NCBI GenBank assembly: GCA_905178155.1
Contig: CAJINV010000009.1
Span: 62,001-126,000, forward strand
From: Amoebophrya sp. A120
Lineage: Eukaryota; Sar; Dinophyceae; Syndiniales; Amoebophryaceae
Direction: 5' to 3'
DNA length: 64,000 nt
Below, piece by piece: positions 46,321 through 56,618 of the stretch. The position numbers and the translations under genes were made by a program. Every line of letters starts with the position of its first letter. The first letter of the stretch is position 1. The notes beneath the pieces were generated by a model. That model saw nothing but the letters and a program-made list of their open reading frames with translations. It ran no database searches and was not told where the DNA came from.

Positions 46321-47553
46321 ATGGCTCCGGTCGTTTCCAAAATCGTGGCGGCTTGCACCGTCGCCTCTGTCTCTGGAGTCCATGTGAAATCCCAAACGAA
46401 CGCGGTGGGGGCGCATGACTACATTGTCAACAACTTGAAATTCTCGACGACCCTCCGCGTCTGCAACGCCTATCCGTTCGCGAAGTCGACGCAAGTTTTT
46501 GATCAGAGCCTGGACTACAAAACCTGTGGGGAGATCCAGACCAACCTGCAGCAGGGCCAGCAGATTGACTTTTTCGCAGAAGAGAAGAAAGTTTTGTTGG
46601 GTACTATCTCTACAACAGGATGCTTTTCTTGCATGTGCTCGCAAATCAATTCGTACAGCGCCGCAGAATGTGATGATAAATAAATCAAGCGCCACCCTAT
46701 GGCGCCCGATGCTAACACGCTACTGCAGTGGTTCTTGTTGCTTGATGCGCTGCTAGTGGGCCAGGAGTGAAGAAGACCCTTAAGCTCCTGATGCAGGTGC
46801 AAAATTTTTGAAACTTGTTCAGAACAATCATGCTCACGAGAGCAGCACACAAGAAGTCGATCGGTCATGCAAAAAATAAAAGTAAAAGTAAAACAAAAAC
46901 ACCAGGTTCTTTTGAAGTGCAGGACACTCCGCGGGAGGACTCCACGTTGCTGCTGGTTCTCCAGCCCCTGGATGCGGAGTCGACGGGGGTGCGATTCCAG
47001 TCCCACGCGTTTGCAAACTCGGCCGAGGCCCAGGTCGCGTTGTTGGACGCTTTTGTCGGCTCCAAAGCCAAGAAATCCGACCTGATCGACATCCGCGACT
47101 CCTACGGTGTGCAGCCGCGGGACGAGAAACTGCGCTTGAACTCGGTCGTGGGCTTGAACACTGGTAAAAGATTTGATTTGATGGAAGCAACAGTTTGTTG
47201 CAGTTTTCTCAGCATGTGAGGGTTCATCTGTACAGCCCAAGACCTTCTATTCCAAGAGACCATGACGCACTTTTGCAACTGCAAGTACTAAATCAGTCAT
47301 ATAATTAAAGTATCAAAATGCATGTTTATGTTAATGCAACACAGGCTACTACCAAGTCCAGAGCACGACTTCCGGGAGCAACAAGCACGACGGTGCGAAG
47401 AAGTCGCTGCATGCGTTGGAGGGGGAAAAGATTTCCATCATCCGTGTCGGCGTCGCAGGGAACAAGGATTTGCCGGAGGACTTGATCGTCTTCCCGGACA
47501 GCAACCAGAGCATCTTCTCCGGCTTGGTCAACTGGGTGTCGGGCTGGATCTAG
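46321..47553 (+). CDS. Unrecognised probable secreted protein (248 aa), three exons
   Basis: Exons 46321-46600, 46906-47163 and 47345-47553, with GT-AG introns of 305 and 181 bp, both phase 1 with a Gly codon split at the junction. The N-terminus (MAPVVSKIVAACTVASVSGV) resembles a short signal peptide. The body alternates beta-strand-like segments: STTLRVCNAYPFAKSTQVFD, DYKTCGEIQTNLQQGQQIDF, STLLLVLQPLDAES, KISIIRVGVAGNK, SIFSGLVNWVSGWI. Only two cysteines are visible. The regular strand pattern suggests a beta-sandwich, but no family is recognised. Location is inferred from the N-terminus only. Confidence 0.75.
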
Positions 47554-48496
47554 GACGGTTCACGATCATCCGGGAGGCAGGGGGAGAGTCTCTGGACGTG
47601 CTTGGAGGCAGAAGGAAGTACAAGAGGTCAGCGGCGAGACTTCTTCTAATTATTTTTTCCATGGTTGGTTGGAGAACCAAAAGCAAAAGCTTTAGCATGA
47701 CTCGATATATTTCGTTGAAATATAGTAAAGTAGCATTATTGGCAGGTTTCGTATGTTTCAGATCATGTGTATGTAGATTTTCCTTTTTTCCAAGATAACC
47801 GAAAAAGAAAACCTTCTCGTCGTCCTGCGCAATTTCTCGAATTGATCGTACTCAATCAAGCAGCAGACCTTTTCCGTTCAGAAACCTGAAGCTGCCAGAA
47901 ATTGGCTGCAGGGAAGATGCCGAAGTCGTGCGTTCTTTTCTACTTCATGGCAACAACGTCCTATCGTCCATGTCCGTGCCAGCCGGATCATGCTGAAGGA
48001 ACGTTTTCGTGCACAGTAAAATGTATGTAATCCAATGCTCCCGCAAGGAATTAGACTTTTTGAGAGATTCATTGATGCATCCGTCTGTTTCTTTCTCACG
48101 TTCCACGTCGTCTCTAGTCCAATACTTGATGTTGAACTGCTTTCTTTCTCAGGACCCAATAACCATGAAGAAACTTCGACCTTCTTATTGTTTTGCACAT
48201 TCACCCGTTGTCGTTTTTCATTTGAGTTCTAGAGTCGGAGCTACCGGTTGAGATGCGTGCTTTGCCGCATTCTCAAATAGGAAGATATGATGTAAAATTT
48301 TCCTTCGAAGAGCAAGTAGAAAAAGTAGGGCAGGCTGCTCCGTACTGACCGTGGCGGCGCTACCGAAAAAAGCGCACCACGCCGCTCCTGGTGAGCGCGT
48401 TCTAGTCGATTGAGGCGTAATACCGTTTGTTGTGCCTCTGCTTCTCTCGTCGTCCTCGCGCACGGAACTACCCCCCGGAGTAGAACACGCGCCAAG
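47554..48496. other. Intergenic spacer
   Basis: A 943-bp spacer. No gene, repeat or RNA identified. Confidence 0.5.
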
Positions 48497-51390
48497 ATGT
48501 CGGGGTGGGGCAATGGCGACCCGGAGAAGGTCAAGGAGCACATGCAGAAGCTGCGGGAGCAGTACAAGAACCGGTTTTCCCTTTCTGCGCTGCGTCTCCA
48601 ATCCGGTGGGATCACCAAGGGGGATGAGGAGATCCGGAAGCAAAAGATGCTGGAGTACAACACCGGGCGGCTTCGGCACCTGGAACGGCCCTACTGGCCG
48701 CCCCCCGGCGGCATATCCAAGAAAAAAACTGTGTTAGTGTAGGTGTCTTGGGGCGACGGCATGACAAATCTGCTCTGCATGACAGACAAAGCCTGTCATG
48801 CGCAGCTAGTAAGTGAAAACACAAATGAAATAGGACTTCATGGTTGGCTAGCATGACAAGTATGACAGTGTTGCATGCTTTGCATCACAGACTTACACTT
48901 ACACAGTTTTTTTCTTGCATACGGCAAGGACGACTACTCCGTGGCGCCGTACGCCCAGGTGATGAAGCACGACGAGTTTTTCGCCGCGCACGAGAAGGAG
49001 CAGGGGCGGAGCTACCTGCGGGATCTGTTTCCCCAGCGCCGACACGCGGGCGACGAGTTTGACGACACGGAAAAGCCACCGGAGGAGACGGCGGCGGACA
49101 TTGCGAAGAAACGGAAGAAATACGACTTCAGCAAGATCGACGCCTACATGACCGAGCAGAAATCCATGCTGTCCTTCGACGCCCTGAAGCAGTTCATGTC
49201 GCACGAACTGCACGAGGGCGACCGAATCGAGGCGGTAAAGGAAATCGTCTACCCGAACGAGGGACTGGTGATCCCCGTGGGGAGGCGAGGCTTGGTGCGG
49301 AAGGTACAATGAGATTTGGTAGCGAAAGGTACTACGATGGGATTTCGGACGAAGTTCTTGTTTATGCGTTTTCTTTTATCGCTGGGAAGACAGTAGATTC
49401 TTGTTGAATTTTCATGCGTTTGCGTCGGCGCCATTTTTGCATCAAAAATTGTTTTTCAAAAACACAGGTTGCTCTAGATCACCGTGAGGAGTTCGCCGCA
49501 GTGGAATGGGACTACACGAAAGGGCTTCGCGCAGTCGATACACGGGCGAAGTACTACATGAAGCAGCCCATGGAGGTTGTGTTCGGCTGCGCCGATGCGC
49601 CGTCCACTATCCAGTGGCCGACGTTCGAGTGTATGTCGGAATTCGCAGACGTCAACTGTACCTGGCAGTACCGGCCCAAGGGCGAAGTGCAGTCCGCCGG
49701 CATCCAGCATCCCGAGTCGGAATCGTTGCGACTCCGCCAGGGCTACAAGGCGAATTGTTTCGCGCTAGAATCGTCCATCTGCCCCAAAATGATGCTCGCG
49801 TTGGTGCCCACTGGAAAGTCCGGAGCGGGCGGGGTCAAGGATCCAAGAAGGCTCAGGCTAGTGGACTACACAGAAAAAAAAGAGCTGGTGGATAAGGTAA
49901 GGAAGTTCAATATGTTTGCATTTTCGACGACGCAGTCTAGACGCTCCAAAAGAAAAAGTAGATTTTATTATTTTGTTGTCGCTTTTCGCTTGAGCTTGAA
50001 AAGTGGCCTTGCTTGATTGTTTCCGCTTCCATCGTGCAAAAATCGTACAATCAGTTCTGCTGCTTCAAGCCGAAGCGCGTCGGGGAGAAGATCCTTCGCC
50101 TGGAGTCCACCGCCGAACGGAACATTTTCTTGATGTTGAAACTACCGGCAGACCCGCGGGTGTGCGCACCCTTTGTCCACGTCCACACCTACTCCATGAA
50201 CGAAATCTTCATGAAGAATTCGCAGTTTTGCATCTGCTTGACGCAGAAAGTAATACCGAAGTACGCGAAGTCTGAGTTCGACGTGGTCCACATGAATCCG
50301 GCGTTTGTCATGCAGGAGCAGCAAGCGCTACAGGGCTTCAAGAACGAAAGGGTAAGTATCATACATTCAAATCGGCCGTTCTTCTCGTTTCAGTTTTCCC
50401 TGCTGGTACTACTTAAGTAGCTTTCCCACGATTCGTGACGGTTTGTGCCAATTATCGAACCAAAGCTTTATCAAAGAGACCTGCAGCAACGACGAGCACA
50501 TCATGGTTATCCTAAAACCACAGGTAACCTTCGTCGAAGCGCATTCCGTCGGCGAATCTGCGCTCGGAGTTCGATGGGTTCCTAACGTCGGTAAATGTCG
50601 ACTTTGGATGCAGTTCCGCAACGGAAAGGATACAAGTTTGAACTCCCAGTGGGTGTTAGCATCCGCGGAGGCCGGTGGGTCTGCGCTGCCATGCTCGACG
50701 ATTCTAGACACGAGGATATGCAACGGTATTCCAAGTATTTTTCCGGAAGTTTATTGAAGATGTAGATGACGTCGCGATGTAAAAAAAAATAAAAAATGTG
50801 AATCAAAATGAATCGTTGAAGTTTGTAGTCTTTGTCGCAGATGACACGAGCATTCTGAGTTTCAGTGTAGCTACTGATCTACAATTCGTTGATTCACCTT
50901 CCGCTCCCCTACAGGTTACGAGCAGAATTTCGACCAAGTTCGCGTGACCGTCGCCCCGCTCGCCCGCATGCACCGGTTCAAAGACATCTTACAGAACAAC
51001 TTCTACAAGGCTAACGCCTCGGCTTCCGATTGGACGAATCTGCCGGATTCGGCTGTGTGGACCCGACCGATCGAGAACAAGCGCAAGAACTACTGGGAGT
51101 CGTCGGACGAGGAGGACGAAGAGGAGGCGGCGAACGCACCCGCGATAGCAGATCGAAGTGGCAGTATGGAGAATTTACCACCATTACAAGACCTGCTGCA
51201 GCCCAGCGTGATGTCGACTACGCAGATGAGCCAGGTAGACAGTTTAGGACAGCCAAATAGTCTGGAGTTCGCGTCCAGTCCGCTTGGACCGTTACCGAGC
51301 GGGAACTCCGGTGCCGCGGTCATGGCGGATATACCAATCACTGTGACGAACCAGGCCGGAACAACGACGACCACGGGCGGAAACGGATGA
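48497..51390 (+). CDS. Unrecognised multi-exon protein with an SH3-like stretch (680 aa)
   Basis: Exons 48497-48713, 48927-49303, 49468-49896, 50055-50351, 50479-50725 and 50915-51390 (2,043 nt). The first gap is an introner flanked by CGGCA repeats; the other four introns are GT-AG (127-189 bp). The N-terminus is Lys/Arg-rich and helical (KVKEHMQKLREQYKNRF). At ~175-225 the segment EGDRIEAVKEIVYPNEGLVI, then GRRGLVRKV and AAVEWDYTKG, resembles a small SH3-like barrel (GDRV...G..G.V...VEWD). Several beta-rich segments follow (MEVVFGCADAPSTIQWPTF, MLALVPTGK, ERNIFLMLKLPADPRV, HIMVILKPQVTF) as in repeated Ig/C2-type sandwiches. The tail is acidic and Ser/Thr-rich. There is no signal or membrane segment, so it is likely cytosolic or cytoskeletal. 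Family not identified. At the 50351/50479 junction a second GT (50356) would also fit. Confidence 0.78.
48714..48921. mobile_element. Introner element 9 (family D), 208 bp
   Basis: Terminal repeats 48714-48744 and 48891-48921 match over 31 bp with three mismatches (TAT(C/G)CAAGAAAAAAACTG..., then GTGT(T/A)AGTGTA). The exact direct repeat CGGCA lies at 48709-48713 and 48922-48926. Removal gives PPPGG-KDDYSVAP in frame. The interior holds GCATGACA or its complement at least four times in ~100 bp. A GT-AG alternative (GTGTTA in the left repeat, AG at 48927-48928) would also keep frame. Confidence 0.9.
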
Positions 51391-52147
51391 AAGATTACAA
51401 AAGTTTCATTGTACAAAGGGAACAAAAATGAAATAGAAAAACTGAGGAACAGAACTACACTCTTGTACAATTTTTTTGTGTTGGTGAAGTCAGTGTGCTG
51501 TGTGCGCAGCAGCTTGTTGTATGATATTTCAAAAAAGGGCATTTTGAACTTTAACCGGAGTGCGCTGCGGTTTGTTTTTGGATGTGGTGTGTCACGTTTT
51601 AGTTATTTGGTTGATCGTAAGAAAATTAGGCGCCGTCGTCCGTGTGGTCTCTCGTGCTTCTGTGCGTATCTTCATCGTTCTTTCGTAGATTCGTTCTCAT
51701 CTTTGCGGTCGGCAACAGCTTCAGCGTTCTGCTCTAGTTTCGTCGCCGATGAAGCTGCCGTCGTTCTGGTTTGGTTCTGTCGATTACAAAAACACGATAG
51801 AAGAAACCATATTACTCGTCTGTAAATTCGTACTCGTGTCATACGAAGTAAATGATTGATTCTTCTATCTGACCTCTTGCCCCAAATTTCGCAAATCCAA
51901 ATGCGTATCAGATGACGTTGGCTCCTCGAAATCCACCCTCTTATACCTCTGTGGAATTTTACGGAAGTCGTAGAACGGTCGTGTTAGCTCTCGACCATCT
52001 CCGCAACTGAAAGCATGATGTTTTGTTTGGTGAAATTTACAACTCCCACGGGCTGGGCAACGCGCTCTTTCGTATGAAGGAGCAAGCCTAGGTAAAATAA
52101 CAGCAAAATTACTTCTCTCTGTCGTTGACGGATACCCCTCGATAGAG
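51391..52147. other. Intergenic spacer
   Basis: A 757-bp spacer with TCGT/CTTTCGT-like pyrimidine-rich stretches that recur in other spacers (around 55,100 and 61,750). No gene identified. Confidence 0.5.
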
Positions 52148-54760
52148 ATGGCTTCGCACAGGGCGTTCGTCCTGCTCTGGACTTCCGCGGCCGTGAACCA
52201 GAATTCTTTGGCTCTGGGTTTGAAGTTATCACCAGTCGCGCCGCGTCCGGAGCACATAAGCACGCGCCAAAATAAGACGACGAGCTCGGGGGCAGGGATC
52301 CTTGCTAGGAAAAAGGATAAAAGTAGCTTGCTGCAGTTCAATAAGAAAAAAGCTACAGATAAAAGAAGTGGCCGCAAAGAAGACCACCGAGAGCAAAAAT
52401 CGCAATCCTCCACGACCCACAGACAGACACCCTGGAGGCCGCAGATTGACGTAACGCCAGGCATCGATGACAAGATTTGGACCTTGACCAACCCAAACAC
52501 CGCGTACGACGATGACTTCTGTCTGACCGCCGAGGATTTCGACGGCGAGGGCGTAAACTGCGGTAATGTCGTGACGTGGGCGGACAATGCGCGGTCCTGG
52601 AACGGAGCGTATTTCGGCGCGGAGGCCGAGGTTCGGGGCCTTCCGCTCGAGTTTTGCCGCACCAGAATGACGTTTGACATGACGAAAAACGGCGGCGCCA
52701 CGCTCGAGTTCTATCTGGACACGTCGAAAACCCAGCCGGACGTGAACGTACACGCCTACCTCGTCGCGCCGAACACGGACAAATTCGCCGGCTGGGACAA
52801 GGAGAACCGCACCAGAGTGCCCGACTGCACGCAGCTCCCGAAGACGCACCCCGACCTGTGCACCAAGCTGGATCTGATCGAGAACAATGCGAATCGGTAC
52901 TTCGACTTTGGCGAGCTGTACATCTCGGACCACAAAGAGAAGGCTGGTGATGCGAACGAGGGCAAGCTGTGGACGAAGGCCGCGTGGTCGATCAGGGAAA
53001 ACAAATGGCAGCGGAAAAACGTGAAGTTCAGCATGCAAAGCCCGGTCGATTGCGAATGGAACTGCGCTGGCACGTACTGGATTAGCGTCACCGCGAGGGA
53101 CAGGGACGACCAGAGCGGGCACTATCCGCAGGCGGTGGTGGGGTGGTGCGGGAAGGATCCTGCCGATTTTCCGGACGTGTGCCCCTTGGAGCTGCAGGCG
53201 CGGACGGAGCCCCGAACACCAGCGCATGAGGGTTGGTACGCACATGTGTACGGCCCCTGGCTGCAAAGAGAGAACGCAGTCAACGGCCTGCAGCTGTACT
53301 TCAAGGTCTCCGACACGTTCGTGCCCGCGGCCGAGGGGGGCTACCGGCCGGAGCCGGACAACCGACACCGGATTGGCCACTCCATCACGAAAATCGGGCC
53401 CATCCGGATCTCCGGCAATGCGGTGGTCAAGAAAGGTCCGACGCCGAAGCGGTGCCGGCAGCTGCGCCCTGGTGGCGGACAAGCGCAATCCGACGCCTCG
53501 CCCGTGGCCACTACAACAGCAATTTCAGATTCTAACCGGGAGCCGCTCCGTAGACCGACGCCGAAGCCGATCCTGGCGACAAAGCCTCCCCCACCGCCCT
53601 CGACAGCAGATGTACAGCTGGTAGCATCTTCTGGGGTGGTGCGGAGCACGACGACAGCCATTTCTTCGATTTCAACCGCAATGACACCCACTCCGACCGG
53701 ATCCGATGGTACTACAAACGATGTGCCACCGTCCTCACGCGGGGCCGGGAGCGCTGTGAATTCTCCGAATTCTCCACCAAATGGGATGGTATCTTCCTCT
53801 AGAACTTCTACGAGCAACGTGTATGGCACGGGATGGGCGGTGCGACGCCCGGATAGTACGGCGGCGACCGAGCAGGCGGCCGCGCTGCCGATCTGGCTGC
53901 TGTTCCTCGTCGCCGCGCTGGCGGGCGCGAGTGTGGTGGCCGGGGTGTTTTTGTACCTCTACTGGGAAAGTTGTGCTTGTCCGTGTTGCGATGCCGGAGA
54001 AGGTAGGCGGGACGCACGGGTAGTCCCGACGGGCGAGTACCTCCTGTCCAGCTCGCACCGCGCCGCGTCGAAGGCACCGTCACAGGGACTGAACACAACT
54101 GTCGACAGCGTCAACATGTCCTACCACCTGTCGGCGGTACCAAAATTGCCCACAGTCGCAGTGGCCAAGGCCGCGAACGAACAAGTGACGACCTACCAGC
54201 TGTCCCAGACCCGGGAAACGGCCCATCCGGAGAACGCTGTCGTGCCTCCGGCCGCAGGGCGTACATCCGCGCTCTCATCGGGCGTGGTACCTTACACATT
54301 GCCAGCACCCGGAGGAGCGCTAGCTGGTAGCAGCGGCAAGGCCATCAAACAAAGCGTAGTGGTAGCGGAAAAGCAAGAGGGAGCAAAAGCGAAGCCCGAG
54401 GTACTAGAGGAGCCCAGCAGTGGCAGTGGATCTTCGTCGTCGTCGAACAAGCGCAACAAGACGAATAAGAAGATGATCAAAAGGAAGAACGAAGAGCGCA
54501 AGGCGGCACTTGCCGCGAAGGCGGCGGCGCCGCAGCTCATGAGTAATCTTCTCGGCGATCTGCGAAGTGCAGCCGCGGGGATCGATTCCCGCACTACTGC
54601 GCACCCCGACTCCCGCGCCACTGCGCAGCCCGATTCCCGAACGACCGCGCAGCCTGATTCCCGAATGACCACGCAGCCCGATTCCCGAACGACCACGCAA
54701 CCAGAGTCCGAGTTTCCAGGTTTCTTGCATGGACCAGAAAGTAGTGAGGAGATGAGGTGA
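52148..54760 (+). CDS. Type I membrane protein, first of two ectodomain paralogues (870 aa)
   Basis: Single exon. The start MASHRAFVLLWTSAAVNQNS gives a weak signal-like N-terminus. The extracellular part (~95-440) contains FCLTAEDFDGEGVNCGN, FCRTRMTFDMT, AYLVAPN, CTKLDLIENNANRYFDFGEL, CEWNCAGTYWISVTARDRDD, LYFKVSDTFVP and KIGPIRISGNAVVKKG followed by CRQL. Six or more of these blocks recur in the gene at 56619, so the two are paralogues. The domain is Cys-paired and beta-rich, possibly carbohydrate-related, but I cannot name it. A Pro/Ser/Thr stalk (~450-575) leads to a membrane helix (~579-605, LPIWLLFLVAALAGASVVAG). The cytoplasmic tail (~265 residues) is Lys-rich and ends in a 24-bp minisatellite encoding eight-residue repeats. 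No introns. Confidence 0.82.
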   Translation: MASHRAFVLLWTSAAVNQNSLALGLKLSPVAPRPEHISTRQNKTTSSGAGILARKKDKSSLLQFNKKKATDKRSGRKEDHREQKSQSSTTHRQTPWRPQIDVTPGIDDKIWTLTNPNTAYDDDFCLTAEDFDGEGVNCGNVVTWADNARSWNGAYFGAEAEVRGLPLEFCRTRMTFDMTKNGGATLEFYLDTSKTQPDVNVHAYLVAPNTDKFAGWDKENRTRVPDCTQLPKTHPDLCTKLDLIENNANRYFDFGELYISDHKEKAGDANEGKLWTKAAWSIRENKWQRKNVKFSMQSPVDCEWNCAGTYWISVTARDRDDQSGHYPQAVVGWCGKDPADFPDVCPLELQARTEPRTPAHEGWYAHVYGPWLQRENAVNGLQLYFKVSDTFVPAAEGGYRPEPDNRHRIGHSITKIGPIRISGNAVVKKGPTPKRCRQLRPGGGQAQSDASPVATTTAISDSNREPLRRPTPKPILATKPPPPPSTADVQLVASSGVVRSTTTAISSISTAMTPTPTGSDGTTNDVPPSSRGAGSAVNSPNSPPNGMVSSSRTSTSNVYGTGWAVRRPDSTAATEQAAALPIWLLFLVAALAGASVVAGVFLYLYWESCACPCCDAGEGRRDARVVPTGEYLLSSSHRAASKAPSQGLNTTVDSVNMSYHLSAVPKLPTVAVAKAANEQVTTYQLSQTRETAHPENAVVPPAAGRTSALSSGVVPYTLPAPGGALAGSSGKAIKQSVVVAEKQEGAKAKPEVLEEPSSGSGSSSSSNKRNKTNKKMIKRKNEERKAALAAKAAAPQLMSNLLGDLRSAAAGIDSRTTAHPDSRATAQPDSRTTAQPDSRMTTQPDSRTTTQPESEFPGFLHGPESSEEMR
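54584..54703 (+). repeat. 24-bp minisatellite in coding sequence, five units
   Basis: Five consecutive 24-bp units (GATTCCCGAACGACCACGCA-like, plus four bases) encode DSRTTAHP, DSRATAQP, DSRTTAQP, DSRMTTQP and DSRTTTQP. The units differ at a few positions and keep frame. They lie in the cytoplasmic tail. Such arrays change copy number easily, so length polymorphism between strains is expected. Confidence 0.9.
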
Positions 54761-56618
54761 TGGACATCATCGGACATTCATGTAGTCAACGTTCAGTTGG
54801 ACTGGCACATCCTAGTAATGGAGGCTAATGGGGTACCAGTTCTGCTTCTGTGTCTATACGCAAATCAGCTGTAGAAATGAACTGACCTTGTGCTGTTTCA
54901 TCTCCTTAGTAGATTCTGATCCACTCGCACTGAAACTGACAGCCGTGAAGAGAAGAAATCTGTTATTGCACTCTGATATGGCTCCTACTGCAACTAACAT
55001 TACGTGAGTTTACCGGCTGCCTTCTGCTAGCCTGCAATTTGCAGCTGTTTTCGATGCTTTGTCGGTCGTCCGTTATTTACGTCTCCTCTGCGGGCCTGCT
55101 TTAGATTTTCGTGATAAATTCGTCCACGGGAGTTACCCGCATTCGTTCCGTCTTTTTCCGTGCAGCTGCGACTGACACTAACGTTCGTTCGTTCCTTGTT
55201 TCGTTCTGTCTTGTGCTTGTCCATCTGAGGACAATGGACTAGCGGCACGAAGGTTTTTTCGTTTGTTTTTTTCGTCAGCAACTGAGCTGGGAAATCAAAT
55301 GCAAAACGTAAACGGGAGCAAAGTTTTTGATCGATAAAATCGCTTGTTTGATGGCATTGTCGCAGCAGGACTCCATGTGAAAACATTCAGAATTATCTTA
55401 CAAAAACCTAAACTAACTTTTACTCATTTTAACCCTCCCCGTTGGGATTGAGTCAGATCGAAGTAGTGTGATAGAAACAAAACCAGGTAAACTTTTGGAA
55501 GCGCTCGAGTGTGGTGTAATTTTCGGTAGGCAACGCGGGGTGTGGACGCAGCCGAATCAGATGACGAGCCCATCGTCGTTCATCGATTAGGGGTGTGAAC
55601 AATCCAGCTTTGAAAATGCCCGCAAAAATCTTCCCTGCTCTTTTTCTAACTCGCAAAAACCTCCGTCCGCGTTGGTTCGAAAACTAGGCGGGCAATTTCC
55701 AAGACATGGACAACTGCACCAAAACCAGGCCAAACGCGGCAAACCTGGCACCAAGTGTCCTAATTCGCACGTTCGCGACGCGAGCGTGCGTTTTGCGCTG
55801 TTTGGTGAAAGAGTGCTTATTTGCTGACGTGTTTGGCCTCTTGTTGCGGCTCTCGTTAGGCAGCTCTGGTGTAGCGGTCGGCGCTGGGCTTGTCCCCACT
55901 TAGTGCGACTCAAATTGTCGCAAATGTATCCAAAGGCACCTCCAAACTCGTCTCGTTTTTTCTCTCGGAAAAGGCAGGCAAAAAATGAGACGCCAAACAC
56001 AGAGAAAAAACGAGAAAAAAAACAAGACAAAAAACGAAAGGAAAAACGAGAGCGCAGCATGCGGATTAAGGGCCACCAAATGAGACCCATTTTTAGCGCG
56101 CCACACCTAGAGAGAAAACGAGACCAATTTCTTGCGCAATTTCGAGCGCAGTTCTGTATAGAATTTGCGCACGAAGTTGCGCAGCAGCAGAGTTGGCAAC
56201 TAGGGCAGCAGCAAGGCGCCTGATTTGTTGCTGCGGTGAGGCAGTAAAGGAGCGCGGCAACTGGGCCACCAAAAAAAGGCCGCGAAAAGGGTGAGACAGC
56301 TCAAAGCGCTTATTTCGCGCGTTCGGGCCGCGCGCGCTCGATTTACGTTGTTTGCAGTTGGGCGCGTGGTCTTTTCGCGGATTATCTGCGGATGACGCGG
56401 ACCGTGGCGGGACTGCAAGAGATCGAAGTGCGAAGATAAGGGCCTGGCTTCTGCATGAAAATTGTGGGCAGGTCAGATTTTTACGGCTAAAAAGCCGGCT
56501 GGATTGTTTTCGCCTCTAAATCGATCAGACCTAGGGTTTTGATAGGGTGGATAAGGGAATAAACGCCAGCTTTTATTCAGTGTCGCAGCCCTAGCCCGCC
56601 GACTCGGGAAGAGCAATC
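54761..56618. other. Long intergenic spacer with an inverted repeat and a purine-rich tract
   Basis: A 1.86-kb spacer. It contains an imperfect inverted repeat around 55729-55835 (separate entry) and an A/G-rich tract at about 55970-56060 (runs of GAGAAAAA and AAAACGAAAGG). An open frame at 55903-56223 simply reads this tract and is not supported. No gene found. Confidence 0.45.
55729..55835. repeat. Imperfect inverted repeat in spacer
   Basis: GGCCAAAC near 55730 pairs with GTTTGGCC near 55827. An inner CGCACG/CGTGCG pair (around 55760-55790) nests inside, with partial matches between. The whole could fold into a hairpin of ~100 nt. No flanking direct repeat is seen, so a mobile-element origin is not supported. 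Confidence 0.4.
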
